64,000 nt of DNA from Notamacropus eugenii (taxonomy: Eukaryota; Chordata; Mammalia; Diprotodontia; Macropodidae): positions 339,939,123-340,003,122 of the forward strand of contig NC_092875.1 in assembly GCF_028372415.1 (NCBI RefSeq). Direction: 5' to 3'. Below the pieces are notes generated by a model that saw only the letters and a list, made by a program, of their open reading frames with translations, had not been told where the DNA came from and searched no databases. Below, piece after piece: positions 1 through 11,864 of the stretch. Positions within the stretch are counted from its first letter, which is position 1; each line of letters opens with the position of its first letter. The translations under genes and the position numbers were made by a program.

Positions 1-437
1 AAATGAATGAATTGATTCAAATAATTCTTATTTGAATCATTGTAGTCTGACAGAGTTTTGTTTGCAATTTTAAAATTAATATTCATTAATGATACTACTG
101 GTTTTCCTTCTGTGTTTTATCTTTCCCTATTTTAAGTATTAGGACTTTATCTCATATAAGGATCTTGATAGGGTGCCTTCACTATTTTGGAGAATAATTT
201 ATGTACTAATTGTTCTTTACAAGTTTAGTAGAATTCTCCTGTGAGTCCTTGAGGACCAGAAATTGTCCCCCCTACCCCACCACAAATAATTACTTTACAA
301 CTGGTTTTATTTCCTTGTGTTAGATTGGGTTATTTATCTCCATTTGATCCTCTGACAATTTGGATATTTTATGTTTCTGAAGGTATTTCTCTATTCCTTT
401 TGTGTACTCAGTTTTGTTAGTGCATTTATTTCCTCAT

Positions 438-479
438 TTTTACATATATATATATATATACACATATATATATATAAAA
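438..479. repeat. (TA)n/(CA)n simple repeat
   Basis: Alternating tacatatata and cacatatata units lie within the antisense L1. Confidence 0.9.
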
Positions 480-1051
480 CTGTGCTTAATTATGTTGATT
501 ATTTTTCATTTCTTACTTTGTTGTGACTTTACTTGACTCATTTGCTATTTTATTGATTTGATGTTTTTCTTTTTTTTAAATCAGATTAGTGAAAAGTTCA
601 CAAGCTTTCTGCTTTTATAAAAAAATGCATACTCAGTAAATTGATCCTCTCTTTTTCTATTTCATTAATGCAAGTTTGTAGAGATATTCCATTTTCCCTC
701 AGGACTGCTGTAGCTGTATCCCAGAAATGTTGGTGTGTTGCTTCATTATCCTTTTTTTCACATGCTTATTGTTTTTACAGTTTGTTCTTTGACCCTCTCA
801 TTATTCATGATTTCATTGTTGAGTCTCCACTTGATTCTGTGTGTTTTGTTTGTGGTTCCTAAACCGATAAGTATTTTTAATTGTATTATGGTCTACAAAG
901 GATGTATTTACTCTTTATGCCTTTTTATACTTGCTTGTGATGCCTTTGTGCCTTAATACATGATTAATTTTTGTAAAAGTTTCATGGTGGTGATGAGAAA
1001 TATGTATATTCCTTTTTGTAGTTCCATTTAGAAGATGTCATAAATCTTTGG

Positions 1052-1316
1052 TAATGCGGTGGATAAAGTGCTGGGTCTGGAGTCAGCAAGACTGATCTTC
1101 CTGAATTCAGGAAGATCAGTGTCTCAGACATTTACTAGCTAGGTGACCCTGGATAAGTCACTTAATCCTGCTTGCCTCAGTTTCTTCATCTGTAAAATGA
1201 GCTGGAGAAGGAAGTGGCAAACTACATCAGTATCTCTACCAAGAAAACTCCAAATGGGCTCATGAAGGGTCAGACAGAACTTAAAAAAAAGACCAAGTAA
1301 CAACAACAACAAAGTC
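1052..1316 (+). mobile_element. Marsupial tRNA-headed SINE with RTE-type tail (WSINE/MAR1-like)
   Basis: This is a nearly full-length SINE. It has the tRNA-derived head ('gtggataaagtgctgg'), the central core ('ttactagctaggtgaccctg'), 'tcatctgtaaaatgagctgg', and a tail of the form 'gaagggtcagacagaac' ending in (AAC)n. Short flanking repeats ('aaatctttg' on the left, 'aagtctttg' on the right) look like a target-site duplication inside the host L1. The tail matches the RTE LINE end at 52 kb, which fits mobilisation by RTE enzymes. The exact subfamily name is not certain. Confidence 0.85.
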
Positions 1317-2411
1317 TTTGAAGCTCCAATTTCTTCGGCAATTTGTTCAGTTCCATATGATTTTCTTTGTTTATCTGTTAGACTTATCCAAAAAAGAGAG
1401 GGACGATGAAGTCTATAACTGTTGTGTTACCATCTATATATTCTTTACGCTCACTCAATGTTTCCTTCATGAATTGGATGCTGAGACATTTGGAGCATAG
1501 AAGTTTATTGCTGATATTAGCATAATATGGTTTTGTTGTTTATTTCTTTTTTATTTTTTTAATGTTTCTTTTTCTTTTGTCAGATAGCATGATTGCAACT
1601 CTGGATTTTTTGGATTAGCTTGATACATAGTAAAATTTTCAGTTTTATTTTGTCTGTTTTTAAAATGTATTTCTTGTGAGCAACACAAGTAGTTTTGTTT
1701 TCATTTTTGTTACTAGATTGTTTAATCCATTCACATTTAAAGTAATAAAAGTTTATATTTTCCTTCATTTGTTTCTAATATTGGATTTTTATCAAGTTTC
1801 CCCTCCCCCTTTTCTACTGTGAAAATAGTAATATGCCTTTTCATTTACTTTAGCTTAATCTTTTTTAAGGTGTCGTATTCCCACTGGCTCCACTCCTCTC
1901 ACCTCCTCACCCTCCTCTTCCATTTGTTACCCCTTTCCCTTCAGAGTTTTGCTCATTAGTTCCTTTTTCTTTCTTGACTTTATGTAGTTGTCTTCCCCTC
2001 TTTTTCCTTCTTAATCAAGTAGATTCTCCCTTCCTCACCTTCCCTTCAAATAACCATCCTTAGTTAAAAAATGTGTGCCCCTTTCCAGAGAAGATTTTTC
2101 TCCCATTCGCTCTTCATTATCCATCTTTTCTTTCTCTCTTCTCTACACCCTCTTATAGGGATTCATGATCCTTATACTTACTTAGTCCCTCTCTATTCTC
2201 TGCAATTGCTCATGGAATCAAAACTTCCAAGGTATCCATTCTGAGTCCTCCACTCTATGCAGCTTCTGCCACTGCCTTTTAGAGTTTGCTCTGCAGATTT
2301 CCCCTTTTCACTGTACCTCACACCCAGAACAAGGACAATTCTTTAGGTGACAGAGAGGACATTGCTCCATGTCAGGACACCCCCACCCCACCATGTCCTT
2401 TATTTTTCAGG

Positions 2412-2425
2412 CCCCCCCCCCCCCA
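2412..2425. repeat. Poly-C run
   Basis: A run of about 14 cytosines lies in the region of the antisense L1 between ORF1 and ORF2. It is a slippage-prone spot and a possible assembly error. Confidence 0.85.
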
Positions 2426-4865
2426 CTGACCAATCTCCTCCCCTGGTCATCTTTCCTCCCCATTTGCCTCAGTATCTCATTCCTTGGCCCATGCCCACTC
2501 ACTCCCCTTGGGGTGAGTTCCCCCAAGGAGCTCCAATTCCCTCCCTCCTGAGACAGAATGAGTGATCTTTTCAAGAACCAAATCTCTGCCATCAACACTC
2601 AGAACAAGGCCTCCATCACCCTTTACAGAACTTCACTCTTCACCTATAGGAGCATTCATCAGTGGAACTCTTCCCATCACCAAAACAAGGCTTTTCCTCT
2701 TTTCCCCCTGCCTCCTCATCTACTCCCTGACAGGCTCTTCTTTAGAGATCACAGTAGTCACCCTCATCTCACTGATAGCCTTTGACTTGACCATGGCCCA
2801 TCATACATGCCATCCTATCCTTTTCCTCACTACCCCCTTCCGTACATCCTCCCATTTTGTAAACTTTGATTCACCTGTAGACACAGAGTCATGAGATTCT
2901 TTCCATAATGCCTCAGACCTTCCTGTCCACTATCACCTCTATGACTTCTATCTTCACCCCATCTCCTTTTGAATATATAGAAAGAAGGCTCTTACTTGTT
3001 TCTCCACTATCATTTTGTTGCTGTCCTTGGCTGCCATATTTATTCACCTCTTCTATATTTCTGTTGCCTGAGGTGTTCAAGAAGCAAATAATATCTTCAG
3101 GTATGGTTTTCTTTCTAAGAATGTTTCAAATGCCTTTTTATTATTGAACATACATTCTTTTTTCATTATCGTTGAGTTCGGATTTACTCTGTAGGTCTGG
3201 ACTACATCTTAGGCGCCATTGCTCATTTGATAACATTATTCCATTCCCTCCTGCATTTTCTGGTGGATGCAGAATAGTACTGTGTCATTCAAATTTCCTT
3301 TCCTTTGTATTTGAAGGTATTTCTCATAGTTACTTGCAGAATTCATTATTTCTCAACTGAATTGTTAAACTTAACCACTATGTGTCTGAGTTTGTAGCCT
3401 TGGTTTTCATTTTTGTTTTCGGTTTCTTTGGAAGTGATCTATGAATTTTCCAACTGGTATTTTGACTTCTATGTTCAGAAAATCATTGGCAATTTTCTTG
3501 GATTATTTTTTGCTTTATGGTATTGAGGATTTTTGACTTATGTTCTTCTGGGAGACCTATAATCCCTAGGTTGTTTCTACACATTTTATCTTTGAGATGA
3601 ATATTTTACTTAAATAGAAAAGGTGTTTTCTTTTAATGTTATTGCTTCTTGCTTCTCTTTTTCTAGATTGTCCTTTACTTCTGTGTATATGCATTCCCAA
3701 ATCAGTTGTCCTTTTCTCTGTTTCTTTGGTAAGACTTGCCATCATAGATTCAAGTTTTTTTCTTCTATCAATTATTTTTTGCTGTGCAGGCCATCAGTGC
3801 TGCTCTCACAATTCTCCTTTCTCTTTTAAACCCCTCAGGAACATGTTGTGCTTCCATGTTCTCCAAATGTACAGGGTCCTCGGTCTTGTCAGGTGCTGAA
3901 CCATTTTCCTTTGTTTTACAGTGTATGTTCACAGAGGCCTGAGCTCATTAACTAGATCTAGAGGCTGTTATTTCCTTCTGATGTTAATGTTTGCCCTGTC
4001 GTTTTATCTGTTTATGCTCAAGGTCTCTGAGTTTTCTTCCTCCTGAAATCTTTAGCAATTTCCATTTTCCCCCCTATTTTTCTGTATTACACACTTTCTG
4101 ACTCCTTCCCTTTTAATAGTAGTTCCCCTGGAGGCTGGATTTCAAAATCTTCGACTCCTTTCACACTGAGTAATTCATGGTTCATCAGCTTAGGTGTATG
4201 CCCTGTGTGACTTTTTGTGGAGGACAGAAATAGCCCCAACCAGATATTGGCCTCTTTCCCTTCAGTTTAGTGGAGTCTCATATAGCTACCCACCCATGAT
4301 GTCCTGTCTTGTTCTGTCTGTTCCTCAGTTCTCTGGGCCGGTGTTGCCACAGTGGTACTATTGCAGCCTTAGTGTTTTCTGTCATTTGGAGTTTGGATGT
4401 CCAAGGCTTGGGGGATGGAAGGGAATTAGGGTGTTGGGGTGAGCTCTATTTCAAACCTAGGCATGTGTCCTGCCCTGCTTTCTTGAAAAGATCTTTTGCA
4501 GCACAGAATGCTGCTGTGGCTATCAAAACCATCACAAATTTCTCCATAGCACTAAATGGATCTCCACAGCACTGGAAATGGTGGTGTTGGTGGAGGGGAA
4601 TTTACATGGAAGTTGTTTTGTTGCAATCTTCTAGATCAATTCAACTAGTGGGAAAGTAGTACTGAATGAACTCTAGGTAGGTGCTAGTTCATAAAGTTTT
4701 TTACCTTCTTTTAAGTTTCTGGTTTCCTAGACCTTGGAGACAGCAGAAGTTGCTTTATCTTTGGCATAACTTTTGATTTGGAGAAGTATGAGAGGTCATA
4801 AGGATCAGGGAAAATTCTAGTCCTCCAGATTGTTGGTTACAAAATTCAGAAATCACTTAACTTTA

Positions 4866-5097
4866 AATCTTAGTTCCTCCATAAGATTTCCCAGCCTGTT
4901 CTAGCCCATATTGATCTCCTCTCTGAATTTATAGAAGTGTCTATATTACTTACTGGGTAATTGATCCCAAATTCACATTCTTTATTGTATTACATGTTTA
5001 TGTTTTTATGCTTCATTTTCCCACTGAAACTATATATTCTTAAAGGACAAGGGACTACTTTTTCCTATTTCCTGCAGCACTGAGCAGAGGTACTTCC
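4866..5097 (+). mobile_element. L2 LINE 3' end
   Basis: The sequence follows the conserved L2 3' end: a Ser/Pro-rich ORF2 tail, then 'aactatatattcttaaaggacaagggactac' in place of the usual 'actgtaagctccttgagggcagggac', then 'cactgagcagaggtac'. It is strongly diverged, as expected for an element that stopped moving before the marsupial radiation. Confidence 0.7.
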
Positions 5098-5548
5098 TCA
5101 GACTGTTTGAAAAGAGGGCTTCAGGATGAATCCCTGGCTATTTCCTAGCTCTACTTTTGCCACTTAATATTTTAACTACCACCTGGCCAATCTACCCCAT
5201 TCCATGGTCTTTCTGCTAAAACTTTCTTTTATTAGGGAAATAGTGAGGAACTCTTATCCTGGTTTTGGCCATGGTGCTTTAGGATTGTAAATTTAATAAC
5301 TTTATATTTCTACTCCATGTTTACATTCATTGTGTCACTGCTAGTTTAAAGCCAGAGAGACAAGAACATGGATATGAAGAATGTAAAAATGAAGGGGAGA
5401 AGAGAGAAGAGACAAAATGAAATGATAAAATAGAAAGGTGAGCAAGGCACCTGGTGCCTGGAGAGAAAGTCCAGGGATTTCTGACCCCAGACATTTTATT
5501 TGGAAAGAGGAAAAGTCAGAAGAGATGCTGAAGCAACAACAGTGAAAA

Positions 5549-5765
5549 AGATTTGAGGCAGCATGGTTCAACACTAAACTTGGAGTCAGAAGGCTTGGGT
5601 TTGTGTGTTGGCTCTTCCATGAACCAACTATGTGACCCTGGGCAAGTCACAGTTTCTCTGAACCTCAGTTTTCTCATTCCTACCCAATGCACTTGCCTTA
5701 CAAGGTGTCTATCTGCATACAACCAAAAAACCACAGTTATTTTGTAAAATGCTGAGGAGGGAGCA
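5549..5765 (+). mobile_element. MIR-family SINE
   Basis: The tRNA-like head ('aaacttggagtcagaaggct') is followed by 'ctatgtgaccctgggcaagt', 'cctcagttttctcattc', and a MIR-like tail with 'ttgtaaaatgctgagg'. Confidence 0.75.
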
Positions 5766-6974
5766 AAGAGTAAGTATGAAATTCGGGTTAAAGAAATGGA
5801 TATGGAAGTCATCCACCCAGAGGTGGTAGTTGGATTCATGGGAACAGATAAATGAGCTCCAATTTAGGATTGAGATAAAAGAACTATGGACCTAGGCTAG
5901 AGGTTGGGGGTTAGGCAAAGAGAAGGTGCTGGGTAAACATGATAGTGGAAATCAGCCTAGCTCCTCAAAACATTTCTGTATGGAAGCCCAAAGGGTGAAG
6001 ATGGTGTCTGATGTTCCTCTTGTACATAGTGTTAGGATCCCATGAAAGAGGACAGAGAAAGCATACACATGCCAATGCACATGATATACAAACTCAGGGC
6101 AGTTTTGGGCTTCACCATCATCTAAAGCATAAGTGTTTGATGTTTCTTTATTGTAGTGAATATTTTAGTCCAAAACCCAACTAATGGATTTTAATTATGC
6201 AGAGTGCCATGGGCCTTTGGATTATGGAAGAACCTCTTTTCTCCCCATCTCCCTAACTTTATTCTCATGGGTATGATAATGCATCCTATGTAACTATGGT
6301 AAAGGGCTATGTGCATCTATGGGAATGATATGGATGAGCAGATCCAAATCAAGAGACCTTTGAGATCTCTTCAGAACTGGAAAAAGCTGGTCTCTTTCTG
6401 TCCCTGTATAGAATCTGTGTATGAATCAAATCTTAATGGGTAAGAAGGAACTGTTGCATCAAGATTTCTAGCCTGATTGTTCATGATGTAATCTGAGGAG
6501 AGAGATGGAAGCAAAGTTGGGGGCCATTACCCTCAGATGAGTCCCAAAACTGCAGGGGTGGCATTAAAGGCTAGGACTGGCATTTTGCCATAGAGCTTAA
6601 CCAATCGTTTTTGAGAAGGGTGATGCAACCAAGGCAAATGGGGACAGAAAACATTTCTTTCCATCATTAAACTGGAACAGACTGAGAGAAAAAGTCACTG
6701 ACAGAAGGCAGTTTTATAACATGTAGGACAGGTTTCTAGAACTCACCTTCCAACCACTAGTTAATAGGACTTCCTACACTTCAACTTAATTGCTTTCATT
6801 CTGTGCATATTCCCAGATGTTACAGTGTACCTAATGTGTTCATGTTTCCCCAAGTCGGGTGGGTTCTAGTCATTTTCATCTCATGAGTCAGACAGTTAAG
6901 ATGATTAGACTTTCCCTTAGTCTCTCAATGTTCAAGGTTCTTTGAACTTTGGATCCCAGGCATATTGTCTCTGT
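5766..6974. other. Unique DNA, nothing identified
   Basis: About 1.2 kb with no recognisable repeat, no open frame of interest and no exon-like structure. Confidence 0.6.
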
Positions 6975-6977
6975 TAT

Positions 6978-7038
6978 GAGGAAGAGGAGAAAAGAGAAGG
7001 AGAAGGAGGGGAAAAAGGAGGAAGAGGAGAAGGAAAAA
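6978..7038. repeat. Purine-rich (GAAGGAG)n low-complexity tract
   Basis: About 60 bp of almost pure A/G on the plus strand, with gaggaagagg and gagaaggagaagg units. Tracts like this can form triplex structures, but nothing here shows a function. Confidence 0.85.
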
Positions 7039-7167
7039 CTGCCTGATTTGGTTGCACAAACCTGAAAGGAAAAACTTCCCTTTGGGTATTTATGGCACTA
7101 CTTTAAGTTCTAAAACTCAGACTCTCTCAGCACACAGGCCAACTTAGTAATGCCATCTAAAAAAAAA

Positions 7168-10100
7168 GTAAGTTTATTTTTTATTGATTTTTTTATATCA
7201 CCATAGTATCCCATGTAACCCTTCCTCTCTCCCTTCCCTGAGAGCCAGTACTTAGTAGAAAGGAAAAGAAAAAAAAGTCAGCACCACTGATCAGTGCATT
7301 GAAAAAAGTCCAAAAACATGTACAACGTGTAACACCTGTGCCTCTACCACCTCCATGAAGGTGGAGGTTGTTGGAGGTGTCTTCTCATACCTCTTCATCT
7401 GAGTCCAACTTGATTTCCTTTAAATTTTTGGAGTGCTGTTCTTTCCATTAACATTGTTGTGGTTATTGTGTATATTGTTTTCTTGACTCTGTTTACTTTG
7501 CTGAATCAGTTCATCTAGGGCTTTCCAGTCTTCTCTGTGTTCATCACACCCACAATTTCTTATAGTACAGTAATATTCCATTACATTCATGCAGCACAAT
7601 TTGTTTGGCCATTCTCCAATTGATGGGCATCTATTTTGTTTCTAATTCTTAGCTATCACAAAAAGTGCTGCCACAAATATTTTGGTGCATACAGAGCCTT
7701 TCTTCTTAACAATGGCTTCATTGGGGTATAAGTCCAGTAATGGAATCTCTGGTTCAAAGGATAGAAACTTTTTTCACTTAATTTGCATGCCATTTTGCAT
7801 GATCCACCAGTAACATATCTGTGTGCCTATCTTTCCACAATATCTGTTTCCACAATGTCTATCACTCATATTAGTGATTTGGATAATTTCTTATGTGGTT
7901 TGAGTACTTTGTAGTTCTTTTGAGAACCATTTGTTCATATTCTCTGACCACTGGGGAAAGGATGCACACACACACACACATCTATATCTAGATATACACA
8001 CATACGTATCTACATATCTATCTATCTATCTGTCTGTCTATCTGTCTATCTATCTATTTATCTATCCATGTGTTGGACACCAAACCCTTATCATAGAAAT
8101 TTGAAACAAAGCCCCGCTCCTCCATTCAAACACTTCCTTTTTTTATAATAGATGCATTAGTGTGGTTCATGCACAAGTTTTTCAGTTTCAGGTCCCACTT
8201 CTACTATAAACCCAGTATTATATTCCTTCATTTTATCTTTTTTTAAGATAGCTCTGTTCCCCCGGCTTTCTTCATGCTCTCATTTGATGTTCCTTTCCCT
8301 TTAGGGTATTGTTTATTGGTTATTTTTTCTCTTCTTTTATCTAGTTTCACATTTCTTACCCTACTTTTTTCCTCTCAGTCAAATAGATTCCTCCTTCTTT
8401 TCCCCTTCAGCTATTTCTGTTCATTAGTTTTTAAAGTTTTGTGCCCCTTTCCTAAAGGGATTTCTCTTACTCTCTTCATCATCTTTCTGTTTTCTCTAGA
8501 TCCTCCTTTTCTAATTCATGACCCATATAATTATCTGGTCTCTCTCTTTTCTCTTTCTTCTTCATGCAATCAAAACTTCCATGGTATCCAGTCTAGGTTC
8601 TACACTCAAGGCACTTTTTGACACTGCCTTGTAGGGCAGTGTTCCTGTTCCATTGGCCTCATTCCCCGAAGAATGCCAATTATTGCAGGTGTTGGGGAAG
8701 AAACTGATCCATGGTAGAGGCCCTCACTCATCAGATCCTTAATTATGCAGCCCATCATGGATCTCTCTTACTTTTTTTTCCCATTACATTTTCCTGAAAA
8801 TCTCCATGCCCATGCTCTCCCATTCCTCTGGGTACCAGTTGCTCCAAGGGGTTCCAACTCCCTATCTCCCTTTACTGACCATCTCTTTTCACTTACAGGA
8901 GGATTGATTCATTAGTGGAATGTCTTCTGACATCCAAGATAAGTACTCCTTTCCTCCTCCTTTTTAATTCTCCCCGTTTTCTCCTTATCTACTCCCCTGC
9001 AGGCTCTTCTCTTTCTGAGACCAAAGGTCATCTTCACATCATTGGTAACCCTTGATTTGATCCAAATACCTCAATCACTCCTCTCTATCCCCTTGCTACC
9101 TCCTCATGTTATAATGTAGTGCCACAAAGATGCACCGATTCACCTGTACACAGTGTCATCAGGTTCTGTCCATAATGTCCCATGTGCCTTTTTGTTGCTA
9201 CCTCTACCAGATTTCCACTTTCATGACTGTCTCCTTGTGTGCAGTTAGAAAGAAGTCTCTTACTGATCTCTTTGGTGTCACTCTGTTGCTGTCCTTGGCT
9301 TCTGCATTTATTCACAACAATTTCTGTTGTTTGGGGTGTTTGAGAGATGAATAATCTCTTCAGTTCTAGTTTTCTTTCTAAAAATGTTTCAAATTTTATT
9401 ACTGAATGTCCATCTTTGGTTCTGTATGGCTAGGTCATCCTGGGCTGCTTCCTGAACTCCACTGCTCTTTGAAATACATTATTCTACTACCTCCTCCTTT
9501 TCCTAGTGAGTAAATAGTCCGGCATTATTTGAATGTCCCTTCCCTTGTATTAGGAGGTCTTTCTCCTGATTACTTGCAGAACTGATTCTGAGTTGAATTA
9601 TTAAATTTAACCACTGCATCTTGGAGTTTGGGGCTGTTTTATTTTTCTTTTAAATGTTAGAACACTGTGAATTCCTTCATTTGGAATTTCATTTTTTATG
9701 TTCAGAGTTCTGGGCAGTTTTCTAGTATTTCCTTCATTACAGTGTTAAGATTTTTTGTCTTGCTGTAGTCTTCTGGGAGACCTTTGATCCTTATGTTGTC
9801 TCTGTGAATCTTTGAGGTCATTATGTTTTGCTTGCATAGTCAACAAACTTTCTTTTAATGTTCTTGTTTTTTGTTTCTCTTCTCCTAGGCTGTCTTTCAC
9901 TTCTGTGTATTTGTCTTCTCAATCTATATTTCTCTTTAGTTTCTTTGGTGAGACTTGCCATTGCAGGTTCAAGTTTTTCTATTCTGCTCATTATTTTTGC
10001 TGGACAGGACATAAATTCTGCTCACATAATCTTCATTTGTCTTTTAAATGGTTTGTTACACAGCATGTTGTGGTTCCATGCTCTTAAATAACACAGGGTT

Positions 10101-10995
10101 CTCTGTCTCATCAAATTTTGGATCAATTATTTTGCAGCATTTATTCATAGATACCTGAGCTTTGTTTACTAGATCTGGAGACCTTATTTCCTTCTGTTGT
10201 TTTTCCTATTGATTTATCTGTGTTCAGGTCTTTCCGTTTTCTTCTTTTGAAATCTTTAGTGCTTTTAGTCTCTCCCCACCCCCTTTTTTTCCTTATCATT
10301 TACTTCCTGACTCCCTCCCCTCTGAATTGTGGTTTCCTGGATCTCAAAGTGTTACAGCCTCCTCCCACATTGGGCAATTCATGGTTCAGTATCCTTTATC
10401 TCTTTCCCAGTTGACTTGAATGTTCAGAACTGGCCCCAGCTAGATGCTGTGCTCTTTCCTTCAGGCTTGGAAGCCCCCATATGTCCAGCGTCTTGTCCTG
10501 GTGACCTATTGCACTCTCTCTGTTCCTCAGTTCTCTTACCTGGCAGTTCAGAGCCTGTTTTATCTGGCACTAACCATTCAGAATTCTGTATTTGCTGGCA
10601 CTTCAGATTGCTACCCCTAGCAGGCTTTTGTTCCTAAAAGGCTGTGAAACTGGCAGTTGAGGCTTGAATAAACATCCATAGTCTGAAGCTGGGGCCTCCA
10701 TGACACTGGAAATAGAGAGGGAGGATTGAGTTGTAGGGATGGGTTTTGATGTAAGTCTGTGTCATATTGTTGGGTCTATTAATACAGCCCTCCTGCTGGT
10801 AGCATAAGAGGTATGGGATGGGTACCAAGTGAGCATCAGTTCCTGTGTTTTTTGAGTTTATACCTTCTTTTGGATTTTGGTTGTCTGAGACCATGAACAC
10901 AGCTAAAGTTGCTTTATCTTTGGTGTATAATTTGTTTTAGAGAGGTTTGTGAAGTCATGGGGACTGGAGAAAAAGTCATCTGCCATGTTGCTCAT
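7168..10995 (-). mobile_element. Half-L1 (HAL1-like) or ORF2-deleted L1, antisense
   Basis: The element reads right to left. The 5' end near 10995 has a degraded form of the 'gccaagatggcaga' start ('tctgccatgttg' on the plus strand). ORF1 remnants run to about 9410. They include a charged coiled-coil stretch in the minus-strand frame 9821-10012, the RNA-binding motif NIRIKGLPE near 9760-9800, and RMT.PYRTK near 9420. After a 1.1-kb stretch shared with the L1 at 1860-3170, the sequence passes straight into a marsupial L1-type 3' UTR ('ccattctccaattgatgggc', 7607-7626). No ORF2 sequence lies between. That is the layout of half-L1 elements, which carry ORF1 only; an internally deleted L1 is the alternative. 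All frames are heavily broken, so the copy is old. Confidence 0.75.
7966..8075. repeat. (CA)n and (TCTA/TCTG)n microsatellite
   Basis: A compound microsatellite within the 3' part of the half-L1: (ca)7 followed by about 60 bp of tatc/tgtc tetramers. Confidence 0.9.
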
Positions 10996-11864
10996 GTGAC
11001 CTGCAAGTCCACAGAGCCATTTTCCATATCCAGTGGAACTTTGTTCTTTGTTCATCAAATGACTAGTTTATCTTTCAACTAAAGTTCCTTCTTGCTATCT
11101 CCTCTCCTTCATGCCTTGTTCTTTTTCTGGAATCCCCATATTGTGAATCTTTTTACACCTGGAATTTGACTTCCTAGATGATTAACATCTATTTGGTTGT
11201 GACATCAGAAGTTGGAAACTAATCAGACTTCCTTAACTGAACTCTCTCTACTGATCAGTATGAAACTCCTGCATCTTTTTATTATCTCTTGATGCATGCA
11301 CTCACAGAGCCATAAATCCCCACCAAGAGATGACAAATGATGCCCATTGTCTAGATTTCATCATCTTGGCTTGGCCTGAAAACCATGGTACCTCTGATAT
11401 TCTTGTGATAGCTCTGGTTATACCCCCTTTTACTCCCATCCCCATCCTGCTTTGAAAGTGTTGGATACTGCCTCACTTTGGGAGAGGTGGTAGATTCTTC
11501 CCCAACATTTTCATCTTACCACCCCTACCTTTCGCCTCTGTGCTCCTTTAGGAATCTCTTTCAAACTAAAATAAAGAGACTTACTGCTTTTAGCATGGAT
11601 TGAATTACTTAATTCTTCTGTGAAGCTCCTTTAAGTTGGAACAATGGACCAGAATATCTCATTATTTCACCTCTGCTTCCAATCCACCTAGAAGGAGCCT
11701 AGTGTCTACATGGAGACTAAAGTGATGCTTGGGCTAGGAAGAAAAGCTTTAGGGAAGCTGTATCAATGTCCAGCGCAGTTTTATGTTTGCTTTTGCTTTC
11801 AAGGCAGGCCTGTGTTCCAGGTAAAAGAGATATAAGGATAAACCAATACTAAAATCATATGGAG
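10996..11864. other. Unique DNA, nothing firmly identified
   Basis: No recognisable LINE or SINE and no meaningful open frame. The stretch around 11540-11600, with 'aataaagagacttact', has a faint LTR-like look, but no ends or duplication could be found. Confidence 0.5.

Larger units (their letters stand above)
1..4835 (-). mobile_element. L1 LINE, antisense, 5' part (cut by window edge)
   Basis: An old L1 retrotransposon reads right to left. The 5' UTR starts near 4835, ORF1 remnants end near 3170, and ORF2 starts near 1775 and runs off the window. ORF1 is shown by the RNA-binding motif NNLGIIGLPE on the minus strand near 3545-3575 and by a C-terminal stretch like RREWNNVIK near 3240. The start of ORF2 (endonuclease) is shown near 1730-1768 by a degraded LNVNGLN-type N-terminus, and the antisense order of later ORF2 landmarks (around 1450-1620 and 660-900) follows that of human L1. 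The open frames are short and broken throughout, so the copy is old and inactive. It shares about 2.9 kb of structure with the element at 7.2-11.0 kb. A SINE sits inside it at about 1052-1316. Confidence 0.85.

Noticed and set aside
11170-11620. Possible solo LTR ending near an 'aataaagagacttact' stretch
   Set aside because: A polyadenylation-like signal alone is weak. No TG/CA ends and no target duplication were found.
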